This document shows positions 22,491-33,478 of a stretch of DNA of 64,000 nucleotides, piece after piece. The notes below the pieces were generated by a model that made no database searches, was not told where the DNA came from, and saw nothing but the letters and a program-made list of their open reading frames with translations. Position numbers and translations under genes: made by a program. The DNA lies in contig OY751490.1 of NCBI GenBank assembly GCA_963565915.1, positions 2,418,001 to 2,482,000 of the forward strand. Reading direction: 5' to 3'. Within the stretch, counting starts at the first letter, position 1. Each line of letters begins with the position of its first letter. Source of the stretch: Entoloma clypeatum (Eukaryota; Basidiomycota; Agaricomycetes; Agaricales; Entolomataceae).

Positions 22491-24109
22491 CAGTGCCTCA
22501 CAAAACTGATTCAATGTTTGCTACTTTGTGAATACCTTCAAAATAACTTTGCAAATAATGCCAATCAAAAGAAGGTATTGGTACCTGGTTAAAAGCCCTG
22601 CTTCAGGACTCTCGGAATCTGCAATAATTATGTAATTCCCATAAAAAATGATCAATATATGATCAAATTACTCCAGGGACTCATTGAATCAGTTTTGTGA
22701 GTATGTACAATAAATACAGTATTTTATACTTTAGTACTTGGTATTACCCCCCTTAGCTTTGATTACTGCCTCTACCCTTCTTGGCATACTTTCTATCAGG
22801 TTTTGACACACTTCTGGCTCTATATTGTTCCACACCTCTGCTGCTCTGTCCCAAATCTCCCAGACTCCCTTGGGTGGTGTTGGATATTCATTCAACTTCC
22901 TTTTAATATGAACCCAGAGGTGTTCAATAGGATTGAGGTCTGGGGACTGTGCAGGCCAATCCAGCAGAGCAATATTCTTGCTGTCCATCCATTTTTTGGC
23001 CTTCTTGGAGGTGTGCTTGGGGTCATTGTCCTGCTGAAAAATGATCTCCTCTTCAGAGATTCCACTCTCCTCCATGCTGGGCAGCAAATTGTCCTCCAAA
23101 ATGGACACATACTGATCAGCATCCATCCTCCCCTCAACCTCTGTAAGTCTCCCCACACCTTCCCAACCCATACAACCCCAAACCATAATATTTCCTCCCC
23201 CAAACTTGACTGTGCCCTGAACCTCTCTTTCAATAAGCCCCTCACCCTTCTTTTTCCAGACCCATTCCTTGCCATCTGACCCAAACCTGTTGATTTTGGT
23301 CTCATCTGACCAAATGACCCTCTTCCAGTCCTCCACTGTCCATTCCCTGTGATTCATAGCAAATGCCAACCGCCTCTTCCGATGTATGGCCTTTAAGAAA
23401 GGTCTTTTCTTCTTTGTTACAGCCTTGAATTCATGTTTTCTGAGAACCCTTCTCACAGTTTCTGGGGAGACAGGATTGGAGATGACAGTGTTGATGTGTT
23501 TGGTAGCCTGCACAGCATTGGAGGCTCTCGCTGAGGTGATTTGTGAAAGTATGTTTCGTGTGTTGATGGGAGAAAGCTTGGATGGACAACCACCAGAAGA
23601 GAGATTGCGATGAGGAAGAAGATTCTGAAGCACTCTGGAGACAGTTGGTTGGCTGACACCCAGGTTAGAGGCAATATAACGAGTGGAGTGACCATTGGAG
23701 GCCAGAGAAAGAATGTTTTCCTTGTGGGAAGAGGAGATAGGGCGCATGATTAATTATGGAGGCTGTTGAGGTTGGATTCTTCTTATACAACTTTCCTTGA
23801 CAACCCATCAGGGTTCTATTCAAGTTCCATCAGTAAGTCATGATAACTGGTTACCATACAACCAGTGAAGCATTTGATTCTGATAATTGCCATAGATACT
23901 CACAAAACTGATTCAATGAGTTGCTGATTTAATTTAATCATATCTCCATGGATTCTGATCTAAATCATATGATTCCTTTATATTCTGAAAGCCCTGAAGT
24001 ATGGCTTTCAATTATATATCAAAGGTTTAATTCAATTGGTATTCTTTGCAGAGTTATCTTGAAGGTATTCAAAAAGCAACAAACATTGAATCAGTTTTGT
24101 GAGGCACTG
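22491..24109 (-). mobile_element. Tc1/mariner element Tc1-2, apparently intact
   Basis: 1619 bp with CAGTGCCTCACAAAACTGAT termini, flanked by TA (22489-22490 and 24110-24111). Each end is about 210 bp and carries an outer and an inner copy of ctcacaaaactgattcaatg. The inner copy is inverted relative to the outer one (22497-22516 with 22680-22701; 23899-23918 with 24084-24103). It encodes one uninterrupted transposase. It inserted into hAT-like 1, so it is younger than that element. Confidence 0.93.
22731..23747 (-). CDS. Tc1/mariner DD34E transposase
   Basis: 338 residues, a normal length for Tc1-type transposases, which cut and paste the element at TA targets. The N-terminus has a helix-turn-helix (IASNLGVSQPTVSRVLQ, residues 25-41) and a second bipartite DNA-binding helix region to about residue 115. 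The catalytic triad is D148 (IWSDETK), D240 (FQQDNDPKH) and E275 (LNPIEHLW), with exactly 34 residues between D240 and E275. The glycine box (GGGNIMVWGCMGW) is present. The ATG follows the right terminal repeat. No stops or frameshifts; potentially active. Confidence 0.95.
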   Translation of the reverse strand: MRPISSSHKENILSLASNGHSTRYIASNLGVSQPTVSRVLQNLLPHRNLSSGGCPSKLSPINTRNILSQITSARASNAVQATKHINTVISNPVSPETVRRVLRKHEFKAVTKKKRPFLKAIHRKRRLAFAMNHREWTVEDWKRVIWSDETKINRFGSDGKEWVWKKKGEGLIEREVQGTVKFGGGNIMVWGCMGWEGVGRLTEVEGRMDADQYVSILEDNLLPSMEESGISEEEIIFQQDNDPKHTSKKAKKWMDSKNIALLDWPAQSPDLNPIEHLWVHIKRKLNEYPTPPKGVWEIWDRAAEVWNNIEPEVCQNLIESMPRRVEAVIKAKGGNTKY

Positions 24110-24300
24110 TAATTAAAATAATCATTAATATACTTTGTGTGGTACACTACGAAACCCACGGGAGGCTCAACACCCACTGATACCTGCCTGTACTGGCCAG
24201 GTCTCAACCCATGACTCACTGGTTATTACCCGTGCGGACACGGGTATGGGCTTTGCTCTGGATACCCATGGGAATACCTGTGCCAATGCCTAACCACAAC

Positions 24301-24480
24301 ATGGTCCGTGCACATATTATAGTATAAATAGTAGATCCACAACATAGTTGCAGAATAAGAACTCTTCCAGTTCCCTTCACATCAGTTGCCTCTATACACT
24401 TCTCTAGCCTAACAAGCTACTCACCTGATTCTCTATCCACTCATACTAATCACTCTGTATGTCGTCCCACATGGCGCACC
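24301..24480 (+). repeat. C0-type LTR fragment, right piece
   Basis: It continues the fragment at 19374-19477 after the hAT-like 1 duplication: atggtccgtgcac, a TATA-like agtataaatag, then actcttccag. It matches C0 at about 8338-8510 and runs on into a minisatellite, as C0 does. Confidence 0.75.
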
Positions 24481-24489
24481 TCAATACTT

Positions 24490-24900
24490 TCAATACCAAC
24501 CACCGTCCCTCACTCCCAACATGCCCAACGGCCATCCCTCATGCTTAATGCACAACACCCGTCCCTCACTCCCAACTACCATCCCTCGCTCCCAATGTGC
24601 CCAACGGCTGTCCCTCATGCCCAACTGCGGTCCCCCATGCCCAACTGTGGTCCCTTGTGCCCAACGGCCATCCCTTGCACCACACTGCCATCCTCGTGCC
24701 CAATCCCCGTCCCTCGCGCACAACGCCTGTCCTTAACGCACAATGCCCATCCCTGGTGCACAATGCCCATCCCTGGTGCACAATGCCCATCCCTCACGCC
24801 CAACAGCCACCTCTAATGTCCAATGCCTGTCCCTCACACCACACTGCCATCCCTGTGCCCAACTGCCATCCCTCGTGCCCCATGGCTGCCTTTTGCACCC
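24490..24900. repeat. Minisatellite following the C0-type LTR fragment
   Basis: Tandem units with cccaacggcc, cccaactgcc and cacaatgccc cores, including three near-identical gcacaatgcccatccctg units around 24737-24792. It occupies the same position relative to the LTR as the block at 8530-9060. Confidence 0.75.
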
Positions 24901-25553
24901 AATGGCTGTCCCAACTTCCCACCAAATATGTGCAACAGCCGTGGTGGGGTAGTTTCGGTGCTGAGCCAGCAGAGGCTCATTGGGTGTGATCTGGCGGCAC
25001 ATTTGTGCTCATCACATCCACCCAACGATTCTTTTGCTCAGTTCTCAGCCCAAATATTTTGTTCAAACCCAAACCGAACTGAACATTTTGTTCGGGTTCA
25101 TGTTCGGATGAAAAAGGGCCAAACACAAACCAAACTGGACCATGGCCATTTTACAGCAACTGTATCAAACATCGGAGATGCTGGTCAGTGGACATCAGCA
25201 AACCATGGGTGGACTATGCAGCCCTGTGCAGGTCCATGCAGATTCTTGCAGGACTGAAGTTCCAAAGACAAGGTATATGCTACATGCAGCTCTGCAAAAG
25301 CTCTGTGCAGCTTCACTATCATCTTTTGCAGCTCTACACACTTTCACTACCATCCTTTCTGGCCTCCACAGATTGTGTACACCTTCATAGGTCTTCAGAC
25401 TCTGTTACAGCTTACAGTCATAGAGCATTCTATTTTATCAACAATATATGTTTGAGAATGAAAAATGTATATTTTTTCATGCTACTATAACAGACAATGC
25501 AACAGTGAAATGACATGCCTCTCCCTCACCTGCACATCATACCTCGCACTCCC
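24901..25553. other. Unclassified sequence with a family B LTR scrap
   Basis: No gene is visible. About 25156-25195 (caaacatcggagatgctggtc) matches an internal piece of family B LTRs in reverse orientation. The following catcagcaaac and gactatgcagccctg words recur, inverted, near 46470-46530, so both are remnants of one older repeat. 25500-25553 is probably the outer edge of the fold-back arm that C2 interrupts. Confidence 0.5.
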
Positions 25554-25863
25554 TGTTGAAACTTTTCCATCACGTAGATTAGATTAGATTAGATTATATC
25601 ATGTGACCTTTACACATCTTCGATTACATACTTATTTGGTTGGTACAAACAGTAGTACGGTATATAAGACCAGGAAACTGTCAATATCAACAAGTTGTCT
25701 CTTGACTCTTAACCAGCTCCATCGCTCTTACCAGCCTCAACCGCTCTCACCAGCCTCACCCTCTCCAAACCATGTAAGTGACTAGAACGGTAGAGTAGAG
25801 TACTTCCACTGTAGCTGTGTTGCTCAGTACATCTGCGGCTAGCGCCCAGGTGGAACTTCAACA
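25554..25863 (+). repeat. 5' LTR of copia C2
   Basis: 310 bp, TGTTGAAACT...ACTTCAACA, with TATA box ggtatataag near 25660. It matches 30703-30999 closely, including changes not shared with the C1 LTRs. Confidence 0.95.
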
Positions 25864-25878
25864 GGTTATGGGCCCCGG
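25864..25878 (+). promoter_or_regulatory. Primer-binding site of C2, half initiator tRNA-Met type
   Basis: GGTTATGGGCCCCGG abuts the 5' LTR, identical to the site in C1. Confidence 0.8.
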
Positions 25879-26234
25879 ATAGCAGAGGGACTTGGGAACG
25901 CTGGCAACAGCGAGTACCTGCCCACTCTACCCTGGTTGGCAAAGAACCGATCGAAAGATCTAGGTTCTGAGTCTTACTTCTTCACACATGAACCTGGGAA
26001 ACGTCATTACGACAAGTACCTGTCATGAAGTGTCCCTAAGGGGATTGACCTAGTACACATCATGTGGAAACGTTGATCGTACCTCATACACTTCTGACAA
26101 AAAAAAAGGGTCTTTCCCACAAACCGCTATTTCTGAAGGGAATACATTATGAGGAATCATTTATTTTGTTTTCTCTAAATCAAATTCACAAAGAACATCA
26201 CTGATTGGGAAATCTCCTTTTAGATTCATTAAAA

Positions 26235-29200
26235 ATGTCTACCTCTCGCTCCGCCCTTGACTCCATCGCCGTCTTCGACGGCATCGACTACCAAAGCTGG
26301 GCCGAAAGGATGAAGTCCTACCTCCTCCATCAAGGAGTCTGGCGCCTTGTTTCTGGCAACATCCCCTGCCCTGTTATCGCCGACTTCACCACCACGGTCT
26401 CCACCCCTGGGGCCACTGCTACTGCTCCCCCTGTGCTGGCTACCACGGTCGACCAGCCCGGCTTCCGCAAGGAAGAAAAAGCCTGGATCAGGGACGACAA
26501 CGTAGCTCTTGGGGCGATACGCCTAAAGGTCTCTGAGGTGATCAGACGCCACATCAAGGACGCCAACTCCTCAAAAGAAGCCTGGACGTCATTGAAGGAC
26601 TCCTATTCGAAGGACTCCCCCGCCACCATATTTGGCGACTTCAAAGCCGCTGCCTCCTTCAAGCTGTCGGGTCGCGACCCCGTACCAGAAATTGAGCGCC
26701 TTGGATCCCTCTTCACTCGCCTCAGCGACTCGAAATTTGTTGTGCCTGATCTGATGCAGGCTATGATCTTGGCAAGTGCGATTCCTGACGCTTGGTCGTC
26801 TCTCTCCACCGCCCTCTTCCAGGTCTACGACGCCAATAACTTCACATGGCAGGCCGTCGCCGACAGCATCATTTCGGAGTACAGGCGCAAGTATGTGATA
26901 GGGTCTACTCGGGCGTCCAACGAGCAGGCCCAGAAGATCTCCGGGACTAAGCGAAAGGGGCAAGACCCCAAATGGGAAAAGCAAACAGTGCCAAGTACCT
27001 CGCAAAACAATGCTGATGAGCAGCCTAACTCGACCGACCCGAGTACCGCTTCTGAAAAGAAGAAGGGAAAGGGACGCTGGCGCAACCAGAAGAAGCGCGC
27101 CAACAATGCGGACAACGAGTCCGACTGTGCTGAGGAGATGGTCGAGTTCATCGCACCAGCCATTGAGCAAGCTCCTCATGCCCCTTGCCCTCTCCCTCCT
27201 CGTCAACGTGCCCCTTGCCCTCTTCCTCCTCGTCATGCACCCACCTTCACCACTGTAATGGGCCGCGGGAAAACTACGAGTACCGCGCAGCCTGAGTCAG
27301 AGAAAATGCAGTCACTCCTGCAACGCATGAACCCTCCTCCTTCCCAGTACACCGGGCTTCCTTCTGGAAAGCCGTCAGTGTGGAAAAAGAACGAGAGGGT
27401 GCAAAAACTCGCCCGAGAGATCGGCGCACAACCCTCTGGGTCAAACCTCCGTATCTTAGATACCATCATTCCTGACATCGACGAAAGGCCGGCTAAACAG
27501 CGTCGCGTAGCCCCGTTGATAGAAGAATCGCTGAAAATGATGGACATCGACCAGGAACGGATGGGGCCGGATGTGTTTGAAGACGAGATTGAACTTGACG
27601 GTCCGTCAGAATTTTTTCTCAAACCTTACCAATTGTGGAATGCTAATAATACCTCTCAACAGACGTATGATATATTAGCCAGTACCAGTACAGAGTGCGT
27701 AGATCACATTAGCAGTGATCTACATAAAAAATATATTAAACATTTCGCCTCTTGTACACATTGTAAGGAGAAAGAACGCGCACAATGGATATTAGATTCC
27801 GGTGCTTCTCTACACTTTACGCATGAGTTCAAAGACTTCGCATACTACAGACCTCTCACGGTCAAGCAATTTGTTCAAACTGCTGCTAAAGGAAAGAAAC
27901 TGGAAATACTCGGAGTTGGGGCCGTTCCAGTATGGCACACCCTAAATGGGGAAGTTAAAACCCATCTTCTCAGACCGGTATTCTACATCCCGGACATGGA
28001 CACATGCCTATTGTCCTTAGGCATCTTTCTTAACCATGGTTACAAAGTAGACGGGACTCATGGAGAAATCAACATCTCCAAAGGGCTGAACAAAATCCAG
28101 TTTTCGCCCCACATCCCTGGACAAACCATTTACTGGTTAGACACTGAAATACGCTACGATCAGATCCATGTGATCTCGAGCGAAATTACTGTTGAAACAT
28201 GGCACAAGCGTCTTGGTCACCCAAATGATCAAGCACTTCAAAAGATTCCCACTAGTACCAAAGGGGTACCTGAGACATTAGTACGTGAGAAATCACAGGA
28301 AAGTTGTACAGGTTGCCTCAAAGGGAAAATGCCGAATCAATCATACCCCAATTCGATGACGAGAGCAACCGAAACCTTCGATCTCATCCATTCCGATCTC
28401 AAACAGATATCCACGGCATCTTATCACAAATACAAATATTTCCTTACGTTTTTGGACGACTTCTCATCCCATGTCTGGGTCGTCTTGCTTAGAAAGAAGT
28501 CTGATGCCATCACGGCACTAAGACAATTTCTTGCGATGATCCAGAATCAGTTCGCTGCTACCCCTAAAAAGTGGCGAGTTGATGGAGGTGGAGAGTTCAA
28601 CGAATACAAGGATGTACTTGCTGATCATGGAATTCTGATCGACATCACGCTCCCATATCAGCATCAGCAGAATGGTAGAGCAGAAAGGATCAATCGAACT
28701 CTATGGGAAAAATCTCAGGCCTTGCGCTTCGATGCGTGTCTACCACCTATGTGGTGGGAATTCTGTTTTGAACATGCAGCGTTCCTCTACAACAGAACCC
28801 CCATGCAGCATCTTGAATGGAAAACCCCTTACTTCAGGGTGACTAATGAGATCCCCGACATGTCAAGTGTCAGAGTCTTTGGATGCCAGGCATATGTATA
28901 TATCCCAAAGGAGAAATGGAAAAACTCCCTGGAATCCAGATCACGATTGATGATTTATCTCGGATCGAAACCAGGAGTCAAAGGATACCGTTTTATGGAT
29001 CCTGAGACCAATATGATTTTCATGGGTGGGAAAGCGATCTTTGATGAGAGCAAGTACCCTAGATGCCACATCGACCCTTTGCCAGAAAACCATCCAGAAA
29101 TGGAAAACCCAGAACCGGCTGATGAGTTTGAGGACCTCATCCCCGGAAATGATGACAATGACAGTCACAATGAAACACCTCACAACCCTGTTCCTACTGG

Positions 29201-30634
29201 ACAGGATCACCCTGAATCAGACGATGATTTGCAAATGGGTTTACAACGAAAAATCCGACGGGCGTTTGAAAGCGCGCCTTGTCGCAAAAGGCTTCTCACA
29301 GGTAGAAGGGATCGACTTTGATCAGATCTTCTCACCAGTAGTGAGGTACGAGACTGTCCGGTTGATTCTGGCATTGACAGCCCTTGAAGGGTGGTTCATG
29401 ACACTCTTGGACATCTCAGCAGCCTTCCTCTATGGAACACTCCGTGAGGTAATTTACATGCGACAGCCAGAGGGTTACGTAGTAAAAGGGAAAGAAAACT
29501 TCGTGTACCGACTATACAAAGCCCTATACGGACTCAAGCAGGCTGCATTAGCCTGGTGGAGGGAACTCGATTCCTCCATGAAAAAGCTCGGCTTTGTCCG
29601 GCTTCACTCCAATGCGGGAGTTTTCATTCACACAAGTACCAAAGGGGAAACTGTAATCGCTGTCATTTATGTCGATGACTCTGCTTTTCTCGGCACAAAC
29701 CGGGAATATACGCTAGAAAAGAAGAAAGCCTTCATGACGATATGGGAATGTAGGGACCTAGGACACCTAGTCCCTGATGGGGAACCAAAAGAATTTCTCT
29801 CAATCCAAATAAGGCAACGTGGGAAGAGGATCTTCATTGATCAAGTACCCTACCTTGAGAAAATTCTCGCACGCATGGGAATGAGCGAATCTAATGCCAC
29901 CCATACCCCACTCCCAATGGGCTACAAACCCATGAAGTCTGAAGATGAACCCAATGCGGAACTCAGATCCAAGTACCAATCCGTCATCGGATCATTACTG
30001 TACTTAATGATCGGGACAAGACCCGACATTTGTTTCACCGTGATCAAAATGTCCCAATTCTCCGCAAATCCTACCAAGCGCCATTTAGAAGTGGCCAGGG
30101 ATATTTGCAGGTATTTGCGGGCAACGAAAAATTACGCGATCATGTACGATGGTGATTCTGGGAAAGGAATCTACGCATTCACAGACTCCGATTGGGCGTC
30201 AGACGAAAACACCAGGAAATCCACCACTGGTTACTTCATATCGCTGGCATCTGGAGCAGTAACATGGGTTTCATCAGCGCAAAAAACCATTGCCCTCTCT
30301 TCCACGGAAGCAGAATACATGGCTCTATCAGATTGCAGTCGCGCAGTGACATGGCTTAGAAGCATGCTTGCCGAACTTGGAATGCAGATCGGATCAGTTC
30401 CGATCTACGGAGACAACAATGGCTCCGTCTTTATCGCATCCAATCCTGTAACTGAGAAGCGATCCAAGCACATCGACGTGTGATTCCACTTCGTCAGAGA
30501 AAAAGTATCCGAAGGAATTATTACGGTCGAATTCATCAAAGGAGTGAATAACCCTGCAGACCTTTTAACTAAGAATCTGGGGAAAATCCTCTTTAGTAAG
30601 TTTATCCCGTACTTCTGACTACTTAAAAACTAGA
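26235..30634 (+). pseudogene. gag-pol: gag-pol of copia C2, inactivated by a deletion
   Basis: One open frame (from MSTSRSALDSIA at 26235) covers gag, protease (WILDSGASLHFT), integrase (RVDGGGEFNEY, GRAERINRTL) and the acidic linker. At about 29233 the text jumps from DDDLQ to KWVYNEKSDGR. Against C1 this removes about 0.4 kb of the RT N-terminus and shifts the frame. RT (YVDDSAF) and RNase H (FTDSDWASDE) continue in the second frame to a TGA at 30481, where C1 reads CGA. The gag linker carries a short duplicated PCPLPPRQRAP/PCPLPPRH motif not seen in C1. This copy cannot make a full polyprotein. Confidence 0.93.
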
Positions 30635-30702
30635 CGAAAAAAGAGTACCTATATGGGAAAAAGTAAGATGTATTTAGAAGCATGTACTAAATATGGGGGG
30701 GT

Positions 30703-30999
30703 GTTGAAACTTTTCCATCACGTAGATTAGATTAGATTAGATTACATCACGTGACCTTTACACATCTTCGATTAGATACTTATTTGGTTGGTACAAACAG
30801 TAGTACGGTATATAAGACCAGGAAACTGTCAATATCAACAAGTTGTCTCTTGACTCTTAACCAGCTCCATCGCTCTTACCAGCCTCAACCGCTCTCACCA
30901 GCCTCACCCTCTCCAAACCATGTAAGTGACTAGAACGGTAGAGTAGAGTACTTCCACTGTAGCTGTGTTGCTCAGTACATCTGCAGCTAGCGCCCAGGT
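30703..30999 (+). repeat. 3' LTR of copia C2, main part
   Basis: TGTTGAAACT up to GCGCCCAGGT. The last 17 bases, caggtggaacttcaaca, are at 44463-44479. The shared CAGGT is the target duplication of A2. Confidence 0.95.
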
Positions 31000-31354
31000 T
31001 GTTATGCGTAACAAACCGTTCCAAGGTTCGGGCAGAGTATGCAGGAAGATGGAAAGGCGAAGAGCAATGTGATTGCTAAATCTAAGGAATGTAGCTATGG
31101 TACATGAGGTTTATATAGTACTGACTATGAGTCAGTAACTGCGGAAGGCAGTGCGCATGAGTAAGGCGACTGCGGAAGGCTATGCACTAATGAGTAAGCT
31201 GACTGCGGAATGAGTCAGACAGCTGCGGAAAGCGAGTCAGCGCGGGAGCGAAGTATACTAAAGGAAATAAAGTATAATACGATATGTGTAAGCGGGGCCG
31301 AGGAGTAAAAGTGAAAAAGTAAGCGTATATGTCTGTAGTCGTTAGTCCGTAACA
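31000..31354 (-). repeat. 3' LTR of gypsy A2
   Basis: 355 bp. On the minus strand it starts TGTTACGGACTAACG and ends TACGCATAACA. It lacks a short segment (gagcggtagcgaat type) present in the 369-bp partner, otherwise near-identical. The purine tract sits just upstream on the minus strand (plus strand ttcccctcctcaag, 31356-31370). Confidence 0.95.
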
Positions 31355-31391
31355 TGTTCCCCTCCTCAAGGTCTGTGTCCTCACAGACTAC

Positions 31392-31760
31392 CTACTCCCA
31401 TCCATTGTTGCCATTTGGATCGGCCCATGCAGGGTCAACTCGGTTACCCCAATCCTTTATCAGTTCATCGTTTACCGCCGTGGCAAACTCTAAACCTCGA
31501 ATGGCGAGGCGAAGGTGTCGATTCTCGACAGCAAGGGTGTTGGTATAGTTTTTGAGGATGAGCTTCTCCTCAGCGGTGGGGGCGGTTGGTAAATCGGAGA
31601 GGGTATGAAGGCGGATATGCATCTGCCGGTGGAGGATGTCGGCGACGGAGGTTTCGAGCGCATGGATCTGGTCGCGCATGGAGAGCGCTTCGCCGATGAG
31701 GATGGTGATGGTGGGATTGATATCGGAAGCATCGGTGGAGGCGGCAGTGATGTTGGACAT
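31392..31760 (-). CDS. Accessory 122-aa ORF after pol in gypsy A2
   Basis: Homologue of 3900-4268. The start is the MSNITAAS methionine aligning with MSNTTATT in A1; the frame is open further upstream, but that part does not align with an A1 start. The conserved core has MRDQIHALE, DILHRQMHIRLH and LILKNYTNTLAVEN, probably two helices. It lies 24 codons downstream of the chromodomain on the same strand, in a different frame from pol. Function unknown. No transmembrane or signal segment, so not a typical Env. Confidence 0.62.
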   Translation of the reverse strand: MSNITAASTDASDINPTITILIGEALSMRDQIHALETSVADILHRQMHIRLHTLSDLPTAPTAEEKLILKNYTNTLAVENRHLRLAIRGLEFATAVNDELIKDWGNRVDPAWADPNGNNGWE

Positions 31761-31876
31761 GGCAGAAATGATATTGAAAGGTATAAGAAGAACGGCGTGT
31801 TTGGCGAGAAGAGTTGGAGCGGGGAACTCGATGTGACAGAAGTCGATGTGGAAAATGGCTCTCAAAGTTTGTTCTT

Positions 31877-33478
31877 TTATCGTGGACGGGATGGATTTTG
31901 CCGATGAAAATCTCGGATCAAGTCTTGAGCGTTCTGAACATTAGTCCGAGGTTCCCACGTGTTCTCTTCTGGGCCATACCCTTCCCATTGGACAAGGTAC
32001 TGGATCTTTCCACGGAATTTCCGAGAGTCCAGGATCGTGGAGACATGGTATTCTTCTCGTCCTTCGACAATGATCGGATCAGGGGCTGGCTTCTTTTTCT
32101 GAATGGCATACTTCGGGGTTTCATATGGCAATAACAGGGTCTCGTTGAACACAGGGTGGATCATTTTCCAGGTTTTGGGAAGATCAAGACAGTATGCGCT
32201 AGCTCCTTTCTTCTCTAGGACTTTGAACGGTCCGTGTCGGAGGGCGTCAAGTTTCTTTGAGGGACGATCAGTCCTGATGTTAGTCCCTTCCAGCCACACC
32301 TTGTCTCCAATGCGGTAATTCCGAGACGGGCTTCGTCGTGTGTCAACTGTCTTCTTCATCTGATCCTGGGCCTGTTTCAGTGCTGCGTTGGCTTCTTCTC
32401 GTGCCTGTTTGAGTTTTTTCAAGAAGTTGTTTGCCGCTGGATTGGTGTCTTCCAACACAAGTTCTCCCTTCCAAGGATGCAGACCGTAGTTGAGATAGAA
32501 TGGTGTGTACTTTGTCGCTTGATGTTCTTTGTCATTGTACTGGAATTCTGCGATTGCGATCCATTCCGCCCAATCATCTTGTAGATGGTTGACAAAGTTT
32601 CGTAAGAACACCTCGGTTTCCTGATGCGATCGTTCGGCTTGTCCATCAGTTTGTGGATGGTACGCAGTGGACAGGTTTCTCTTGATTCCCAACATGCGGC
32701 AAAGTATCTCCATGAACTTCGCGGCGAACTGTGGTCCTCTGTCGCTAATGATCTTCTTAGGGATCCCATGAAGCTTCCATATCTGGTCCCAATAGATCTT
32801 GGCTAATCCTTCAGCCGATAGTTCCACGGTTGTCGGGATGAGATGAAGCATCTTTGAATGTCTGTCCGTGATGACCAGAATTGCGTTCTTCCCATCAGAT
32901 TCTGGTATCGGTCCCACAACGTCAATCCCTATGTCTTCCCATGGTTGACTTGGCGCGGCGTTAGGGTGTAGAGGGGCGTGTCTCCTTTGGCGGCTGATCT
33001 TGTTACGTTGACAGGTGTCACAACCTTTCACATACTTCTTTATGTCATGTAGGATGGTGGGCCACCAGTAGGTGCGAGTGAGGAGTTCATGTGTTCGATA
33101 TTGTCCTGGATGTCCTGCCACTGGTGCGTCGTGCGCTTCAAACATCAGTTCTTGGCGCAATTGTGGGTCTGGTGGAACATAGACTCGTTCTCCTGCATAG
33201 GTGATGCCATTTTCCTGCTGGTACCAGTGAGGATTCTTCTTCAGACCCTGGGCTACTTCTGTCTCCATGCGATTCGAGGCCTTGATGCGTGCGATCCATG
33301 GGTTTTCGATGGTTGTGATGTTTCTTATTTTGATGGAATCAGATGTTTCACCCCCTTCAAAGAATTGTTCCTCCATGAACATCTCCATTTGTATCACATC
33401 TTCTGATTCCAATCGTTTCAAAAATAGCCCCTCCTTGAGCATTTGGTCGCTGTCCTGCGGCTCGAGTTCTGTCTCATA
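31877..33478 (-). pseudogene. pol: pol of A2, 3' part: integrase and chromodomain
   Basis: Open from the B insertion site (33478) to the pol stop, so intact apart from separation from its 5' half. It contains the integrase zinc finger ([10 protein letters not shown]...CDTCQRNK), the DDE core ([29 protein letters not shown]) and the chromodomain ([20 protein letters not shown]). The N-terminal 38 residues of the long open frame come from the B LTR and are not part of pol. Confidence 0.92.

Larger units (their letters stand above)
19478..24292. mobile_element. hAT-like element 1 (non-autonomous, heavily invaded)
   Basis: Inverted termini TAGGGAATGGCACGGGT and the inverse of ACCTGTGCCAATGCCTA match at 14 of 17 positions. 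They are flanked by an exact 8-bp duplication ACCACAAC (19470-19477 and 24293-24300), with C0-type LTR sequence on both sides. Subterminal acccgtg/cacgggt repeats are typical of hAT elements. Without the nested hAT-like 2 and Tc1-2 it is only about 0.65 kb and encodes no transposase. Confidence 0.82.
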
